A stretch of DNA of 64,000 bases from contig CAIPTY010000010.1 of assembly GCA_903868145.1 (NCBI GenBank), positions 142,019-206,018 of the forward strand. Direction: 5' to 3'. This document shows, one piece after another, positions 63,115 to 64,000 of this stretch (the stretch's first letter is position 1; the number at the start of each line of letters is the position of its first letter). Both the position numbers and the translations under genes were made by a program. Source of the stretch: an uncultured Desulfuromonadales bacterium (lineage in GTDB: Bacteria > Desulfobacterota > Desulfuromonadia > Geobacterales > Pseudopelobacteraceae). The notes below the pieces were generated by a model. That model was not told the origin of the DNA and searched no databases. It saw only the letters and a program-made list of their open reading frames with translations.

Positions 63115-64000
63115 ATGTTCCCCGCACGCGCGGGGATGAACCGATGCTTTTGCCATGACGCTAAATGACCTTGAAATGTTCCCCGCACGCGCGGGGATGA
63201 ACCGCAGGGCGGCGCAAACCGCCCTGTACTCTTCTTATGTTCCCCGCACGCGCGGGGATGAACCGCAATCTTGTCAACGCACAGGTAGCAGCATCCAATG
63301 TTCCCCGCACGCGCGGGGATGAACCGGAATCAACTCATTATTCTCATCCTGTATCTTCATGTTCCCCGCACGCGCGGGGATGAACCGGAGACTCGAAATG
63401 GCAATTCCAGGCGTAGTAGATGTTCCCCGCACGCGCGGGGATGAACCGTATTCGCAGTGACGTTGCTGATTGATGGACTCATGTTCCCCGCACGCGCGGG
63501 GATGAACCGCCGATAGTTCCCGGTTGCGGACATAATCGTAGATGTTCCCCGCACGCGCGGGGATGAACCGACCAGATACCGGAAGAGAGTGCAGGGGTTG
63601 ATATGTTCCCCGCACGCGCGGGGATGAACCGGTTGTAGCCGTTGGCGACGGTGATGGTTTTGAATGTTCCCCGCACGCGCGGGGATGAACCGGTCAACGA
63701 TGGCGCCATTTCCCAGTTTCATATATGTTCCCCGCACGCGCGGGGATGAACCGGTACTGATCGAGTAATTGCATGATTTCTCCTTATGTTCCCCGCACGC
63801 GCGGGGATGAACCGGTGTACGCTGAAAAAATGGCCGAACTCGCTGACATGTTCCCCGCACGCGCGGGGATGAACCGCCCGATTTTTGAGGAAAAGAGCTT
63901 TTTGAGCAATGTTCCCCGCACGCGCGGGGATGAACCGAAGCGGCTGAACGGGAAAAAGCAGAGAGACTCATGTTCCCCGCACGCGCGGGGATGAACCGCA
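63115..64000 (+). CRISPR. Type I-E CRISPR array, 15 repeats in view, continues beyond window
   Basis: 29-bp repeat: ATGTTCCCCGCACGCG followed by CGGGGATGAACCG, with hairpin CCCCGC-ACGC-GCGGGG. Repeats start at 63115 and then every 61 bp to 63786, then 63848, 63909 and 63970. All 15 are identical as read, including the leader-distal end in view. Fourteen complete spacers of 32 bp, except the twelfth (63815-63847), which is 33 bp. Repeat orientation agrees with the cas genes. Several spacers read like phage coding starts when reversed, for example spacer 11 with AAGGAG followed by ATG. Confidence 0.98.

Noticed and set aside
63274..63971. Long minus-strand open frames through the array (repeating VHPRACGEH and SSPRVRGT)
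   Set aside because: They are translations of the CRISPR repeats, a known source of false genes; no RBS and period of 61 bp.
63144..64000. Self-targeting spacers against genes in this window
   Set aside because: I compared by eye and saw no spacer matching window sequence; a full-genome search would be needed.

Overview
The window looks like a chromosomal segment of a Geobacter-type deltaproteobacterium (Desulfuromonadales: Geobacter, Trichlorobacter or Pelobacter propionicus-like). Evidence: multiheme c-type cytochromes, tandem GEMM-I riboswitches directly upstream of a cytochrome gene, a hydrogenase maturation gene, PAS/hybrid histidine kinases, a CdaA-YbbR fusion, and a type I-E CRISPR repeat of the kind seen in Geobacter. 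The species is inferred from gene content and was not tested.

Layout. 1-3.5 kb: the remains of a CARF/RtcR-like sigma-54 activator with an internal deletion, hypB, and a MsbA-like ABC exporter, all on the minus strand. 3.6-5 kb: two tandem GEMM-I riboswitches, the first with an evident terminator, and a lipoprotein multiheme cytochrome. 5-8.1 kb: a complete polar amino-acid ABC importer operon (gltL-I-J-K type). 8.2-18.5 kb: priA, small proteins of unknown role, carboxynorspermidine dehydrogenase preceded by a PIN-toxin remnant, two sensor kinases and a secreted Cache protein. 19.1-24.8 kb: a small integrative element in tRNA-Arg(CCG), bounded by a 43-bp direct repeat of the 5' half of the tRNA. 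It carries a tyrosine integrase, a serine recombinase, two toxin-antitoxin pairs (TumE-like and HigBA-like), several unknown small genes and a transposase fragment. 24.9-53 kb: mostly core genes: coaE, an rRNA N2-guanine methyltransferase, a small membrane cytochrome, hrcA-grpE-dnaK-dnaJ with a CIRCE operator, murI, a GerMN protein, a short metH, slyD, uvrA, ndh, a long-form GAPDH, ubiE/menG, a DUF4015 lipoprotein, cdaA-ybbR, a NlpC/P60 hydrolase, a radical SAM protein, polyphosphate:AMP phosphotransferase and a DnaQ-like exonuclease.

53.2 kb to the end: a type I-E CRISPR-Cas locus in the order cas3, cse1, cse2, cas6e, cas7e, cas5e, a 60-codon gene, a DUF1016/PDDEXK nuclease gene, cas1, cas2, leader, array. 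The array has 15 repeats in view and runs off the window. Cascade and the adaptation genes are separated by the small gene and the nuclease gene. The nuclease gene overlaps cas1 by ATGA and so is probably translationally coupled to the adaptation module. A stand-alone DnaQ-like exonuclease lies about 0.36 kb upstream of cas3. This accessory nuclease arrangement is the most promising candidate here for undescribed biology.

Other oddities: uvrA has an in-frame TGA at a zinc-finger cysteine and a GC-rich palindromic repeat inserted in frame; a convergent terminator is encoded inside the 3' end of the radical SAM gene; and the integrative element used the 5' half of a tRNA, stranding the native tRNA promoter next to a terminator.
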